Positions 60,961 through 64,000 of a DNA stretch of 64,000 bases are shown piece by piece (within the stretch, counting starts at the first letter, position 1; each line of letters opens with the position of its first letter). Under the pieces are notes generated by a model that saw nothing but the letters and a program-made list of their open reading frames with translations, ran no database searches and was not told where the DNA came from. Position numbers and translations under genes: made by a program. The stretch is from G963664585 sp963664585 (GTDB taxonomy: Bacteria > Bacillota > Clostridia > Oscillospirales > Ruminococcaceae): the NCBI GenBank assembly GCA_963664585.2, contig CAXXEO010000009.1, positions 1-64,000 on the forward strand, given 5' to 3'.

Positions 60961-61066
60961 TATAACCAATTAGCTTAAAAACTGGCTATAGATAAAACGT
61001 CATTTTCTTCCCCCGCCTTCGGCGGGGGAAGAAATCACAAACTTGTTTTCAAGCGAATCAATTATA
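60961..61066 (-). repeat. Family A MITE-like element, copy A15
   Basis: 106 bp, minus orientation, ends TATAACCAATTAGCTT and AATCAATTATA with several substitutions; perfect hairpin with tip GCCTTCGGC. The hairpin is kept while the ends have drifted. Confidence 0.88.
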
Positions 61067-61117
61067 TCTGTAAAGCTTAGGGAGTAAAGAGAGTCAGCTA
61101 AATCCATCATAACAGTC

Positions 61118-61158
61118 AAAGTCCGAGAACAGCACGATGGTTTGTTCTCGGGCTTTAT
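61118..61158 (-). terminator. Terminator of the MFS transporter gene
   Basis: GTCCGAGAACA (61121-61131) pairs with TGTTCTCGGGC (61143-61153), flanked by short T-runs. It lies directly after the transporter stop on the minus strand. Confidence 0.7.
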
Positions 61159-61160
61159 AA

Positions 61161-62438
61161 TCACCACGTAGATGCCCTTTTGAAGGAAAATGTCTTAAAT
61201 ATTCTGCCCCGCCTCCTGGGCGGCAGCAAGCTTGACGGTATGCCGGGAAAGAAGGGTAGACATAATACAACCAAAAAGGCAAAAGCCGATGAGGGCCAAA
61301 AAAATAATTTTAAAACAATATTAGGGGCAAACCGCCCCAAAATGGCTCCCCAAATGGTATAAAGAAAGGCGTCGGGCGAATAGCCGATGACGCTCAAAAT
61401 GCCGGCAGCGCTGCCCGTCAAATGAGGGGGAATGCTTATCTCGTCCAAGGTGACAAAATAAGCTGTTCTCAGCGCACTGTTGATTGTGCGAGCCAGAGTG
61501 ATCACCGCTACTGCCGGCCATAAGTATTCCCGTGTGGTGGGAAGAAGTATAAGAAGCGCCAGAGAGGCGGCCATGCATACGAGCGCAAGACGTATAAACT
61601 TAGCGGCGGATTTCATTCTGTCACAGAGACGGCCCCCTAAAAAAGCGCCAATATTAGCGATTAAGTTGGTGGAAATAATCATCACAAGTACGGCGGTACT
61701 GACATCAAGCTGATAGACCATGGTGGTATAAGCAGTAAATCGGCCCATTGAGACACCTACCGCTACAGCGCTAAAGGTTGTAATCCCCGCGAGCCAAAGT
61801 CCTTTATTTTTAAATAAGACACCCATCCCAGAAAGAATACTGCCACTTTCTTCTTTTGAAGTGCGAGAAGGACTGCGAAGTACGGTAAAGGCCATCACTC
61901 CACCCAGTATAGTGACCCCTGAATAGTAACGGATTAGAAGAGGAAAATTCTCGCCGGAGATTTTAAAGACCAAAAGCCCACTAAGGGAAATACCCAGAGA
62001 AATAAAGCAGGAAATAATCTCTTTAGCACTAAAGACGGCTCCCTGATGGGCGCTGTCGGCCAAAAGACGGGTGGACTTAATCATGGTCGGCCAGAAGGTA
62101 AGAACGGTCGTGATTGACCAAAACACGCTGAGCAGCAGCATGATGGGGTAAGAAGGTATGGTAGCCATGACAAAACCGGCAAGACCTGTGGCAATCAGGG
62201 AAAAAGCCATCAGTAAACGGCTGTCGAAGCGGTCGGCAATCATTCCACCCAAAAGGTATGATATCAGATTCACGATGCCATATAAGCACATCAGGTTGGC
62301 AATCTGAATATGGGTAAAACCAAAATCGGCACGCATGGTATCATAATATGTGTTTTGAATATAGGGAAGATAATAGATAATTGAATGTGAGAAGCTGATT
62401 ACGAAAAGGCTTGGAAAATTCCGATCTTTAAAAACCAT
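61161..62438 (-). CDS. MFS transporter
   Basis: 425-residue major facilitator protein with 12 predicted membrane segments. The loop 2-3 motif GGMIADRFDSRLLMAFSL (about 60-78) is the MFS signature, and GGRLCDRMKSAAKFIRL repeats it in the second half. It is not closely similar to the tandem MFS pair at 28-30 kb. Start ATG with AGGGGG upstream. It follows prmC on the same strand by 31 bp and may be co-transcribed. Substrate unknown. Confidence 0.9.
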   Translation of the reverse strand: MVFKDRNFPSLFVISFSHSIIYYLPYIQNTYYDTMRADFGFTHIQIANLMCLYGIVNLISYLLGGMIADRFDSRLLMAFSLIATGLAGFVMATIPSYPIMLLLSVFWSITTVLTFWPTMIKSTRLLADSAHQGAVFSAKEIISCFISLGISLSGLLVFKISGENFPLLIRYYSGVTILGGVMAFTVLRSPSRTSKEESGSILSGMGVLFKNKGLWLAGITTFSAVAVGVSMGRFTAYTTMVYQLDVSTAVLVMIISTNLIANIGAFLGGRLCDRMKSAAKFIRLALVCMAASLALLILLPTTREYLWPAVAVITLARTINSALRTAYFVTLDEISIPPHLTGSAAGILSVIGYSPDAFLYTIWGAILGRFAPNIVLKLFFWPSSAFAFLVVLCLPFFPGIPSSLLPPRRRGRIFKTFSFKRASTW

Positions 62439-62469
62439 AAAGTATTCCCCCTTGTGCCATTATTTAATG

Positions 62470-63304
62470 TTATTGTTTTAAAGCACCATAAACGCAGCGA
62501 TCAATATGGGCGAGATCCTCGGCATAAGATATATTTCTAAAATTGTATTTTTCCATTAAGCCTGCTACCTCGTCCGCCTGATCATAGCCTACCTCAAAGA
62601 TCAGCATGCCGCCAGGCTTCAGCATTTGGTTCGCCCTTTCGCCGATGGCGCGGTAGAAGCATAGACCATCCTCTCCGCCATCGAGAGCCATGATCGGCTC
62701 GGCCGCAAGTTGTAGAGGAAGGCCGGCGATGTCTCCTCTGCGGACATAGGGCGGGTTAGAGACGATCATGTCCAGTTCGCCAAGAGGAAGAGGATATAGG
62801 ACATCCCCCTGCAGAATTTCGATCCGGTTTTCCATATGGCAAAGCGCTACATTTTCACGTAAATAGCGAAGCGCGTCAGAAGAAAGCTCTACTGCCCAAA
62901 AACGGGCATCTGAGATCACGCTCGCTATTGCAATGGCGATTGCCCCGCTTCCACTGCAAAGATCGGCGACCTTGGGTGATGAGACTCCCTTTAAAATCCG
63001 GACAGCGGGTATCAACTAGGATTTCGGTGTCCGCGCGCGGGATGAGGACCCCTTCGCCCACCTTGAGGGAAATACCATAAAACTCCCATTCCCCCAACAA
63101 ATACTGAAGGGGATAGCCCCGATTCAGTCGCTCGATCATGGTAAATAATCTTTGAGAGTCGGCCTCACTGGGTATGCTCCCTTTCGCATAAAGCTCAATG
63201 GGAGGAGCCCCAAACAGAAACCTAAAAAGTTGCGAAAGAAGAAAATCGGCGCCCTGTGTCGCAAGGCGCCTTTTTGCTTCTTTGTACAAATCAGTCATAG
63301 TCAT
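62470..63304 (-). pseudogene. prmC: Peptide chain release factor N5-glutamine methyltransferase, frameshifted
   Basis: PrmC/HemK methylates the GGQ glutamine of release factors. The N-terminal part (MTMTDLYKEAKRRLATQGAD... GVLIPRADTEILVDT) is in one frame and the SAM-binding part (AVRILKG, VADLCSGSGAIAIAIAS, catalytic SNPPYV) is in the next. The frames join cleanly if one base is removed in the GGG at 63007-63009. All motifs of a complete enzyme of about 278 residues are then present. It is either a recent inactivation or an assembly error; the enzyme is near-universal, so an error is quite possible. Start ATG 63304 with GGAG upstream. Confidence 0.85.
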
Positions 63305-63632
63305 GATTAGCTCCGTTTCGCCGCTTCGAGCCAGCACAGAAATTGAGTGACAGTGTTCTCGATAAAATGGAACTTTTACGGATATTTTACCCCGCCTTTG
63401 AGGCGGAAAAGAATGTCTTAAAAATTTATCTTTAGAATTCAAATCATATAAATAGAAATAGAAGATTTCAGAAGGACTGGTTCTAGCTTGGTTTTCTCGG
63501 TGGCAAATTGAAAAATGTACCACCAGAATAGAACTGCAAATTGATGACGACTTTTTTGATTTATTTTTCCGATCAACTTTCGGTGAGGCCATAGTCTCGC
63601 CATATTAATAAAATGTGATTCGTGTGCTGATG

Positions 63633-64000
63633 TTACCACCGGTCTTCTCCCTCAGCAAGGGGGATACAGGGCAGCATGGAAGCGATGGCCACCTCAAGCT
63701 GACTGGCATCCGGCTCATAGGTGGTAAAGCGCTGAAGCCAGATCCCCGGCGCGGAGATGGCACGTGTAAGAGCATTATCATAATGTCCTGCAATTCTGAT
63801 GATCTCATAGGCAATACCGACCACTAAGGGGAGAAGAAGAAGCTTGAGCGCCAAGCGCATCAGAAGGCTGTCCCAGCTTACAACAGAGAAGAGCATAATG
63901 GAAACCACAAGCACAATCAGGATAAAACTTGTGCCGCATCGGGGGTGAAAGCGGGTGAAGTTTATAGCGTTTTCCGGCGTAAGGGGAAGACCGGCCTCAT
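63633..64000 (-). CDS. DUF1385 membrane protein, C-terminal part (partial)
   Basis: The frame is open to the window edge. Visible residues include PENAINFTRFHPRCGTSFILIV, a DUF1385 hallmark, followed by three membrane segments and a soluble tail ending EDRW. DUF1385 genes are often found beside prmC and prfA in Clostridia, as here. The function of the family is unknown; a membrane role in the cell envelope is likely. The 5' end lies beyond the window. The 328 bp between this gene and prmC contain a small CCCCGCC-type hairpin near 63390 and no gene. Confidence 0.9.
   Translation of the reverse strand, partial: EAGLPLTPENAINFTRFHPRCGTSFILIVLVVSIMLFSVVSWDSLLMRLALKLLLLPLVVGIAYEIIRIAGHYDNALTRAISAPGIWLQRFTTYEPDASQLEVAIASMLPCIPLAEGEDRW

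Noticed and set aside
5477..61066. A CRISPR array or regularly spaced repeat locus formed by the family A copies
   Set aside because: The copies are dispersed over the whole window, occur in both orientations and have irregular spacing; no cas genes are present.

Overview
The window reads as chromosomal DNA of an endospore-forming member of the Clostridia (Bacillota), most likely an Oscillospirales-type organism; that placement is inference. The signs are a grpE-dnaK-dnaJ-prmA-rsmE order, an LL-diaminopimelate aminotransferase lysine route, a GlgC/GlgD two-subunit ADP-glucose pyrophosphorylase, a SpoIID protein, a T-box in front of pheST and an M-box in front of a magnesium-transport pair. 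Nearly all genes carry strong GGAGG-type ribosome binding sites, and several start with GTG or TTG.

Layout. 0-8 kb: heat-shock genes, then a drug-type ABC exporter inserted between dnaJ and prmA-rsmE. 8-14 kb: a PhoB/PhoR-type two-component system, a polysaccharide deacetylase lipoprotein and a Na/Pi cotransporter with a four-repeat PhoP-type box upstream. 14-21 kb: rplM-rpsI, a second peptide deformylase, a diguanylate cyclase, an amino acid permease and a G5/3D cell-wall protein. 21-34 kb: mostly minus-strand accessory genes (HD protein, ogt and an Ada-AlkA fusion, a stand-alone seven-repeat FG-GAP protein next to a degenerate tRNA-Cys, a Vat-type acetyltransferase, a P-loop kinase, tRNA-Leu, two paralogous MFS transporters), then dapF-dapL and a decayed serine recombinase. 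34-47 kb: T-box-pheST, spoIID, a membrane protein, degV, pyrG, a histidine-kinase-like protein without its phospho-acceptor histidine, and gap. 47-52 kb: two small paralogous spore-coat-like proteins, a duplicated 3' fragment of gap, and an M-box-controlled operon of a soluble MgtE-like protein plus an Nramp-family transporter. 52-59 kb: glgB-glgC-glgD-glgA. 59-64 kb: a redoxin, a pyroglutamyl-peptidase-like protein, an MFS transporter, a frameshifted prmC and a DUF1385 membrane protein.

The most striking non-genic feature is a dispersed family of about 105-bp MITE-like elements (family A, 15 copies). They have imperfect terminal inverted repeats beginning and ending in TATA, a GC-rich central hairpin and a subterminal hairpin, and they sit almost always just 3' of genes; two copies supply the stop codon of the preceding gene. 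In three copies the tip of the central hairpin is flipped relative to the ends. A second family (B, about 106 bp, five full or partial copies) has unrelated ends but the same CCCCCGCC-NNN-GGCGGGGG type tip, and several single terminators in the window carry similar tips. No transposase gene is present in the window. The best functional candidates for follow-up are this hairpin-tip system and the split magnesium-transport operon.
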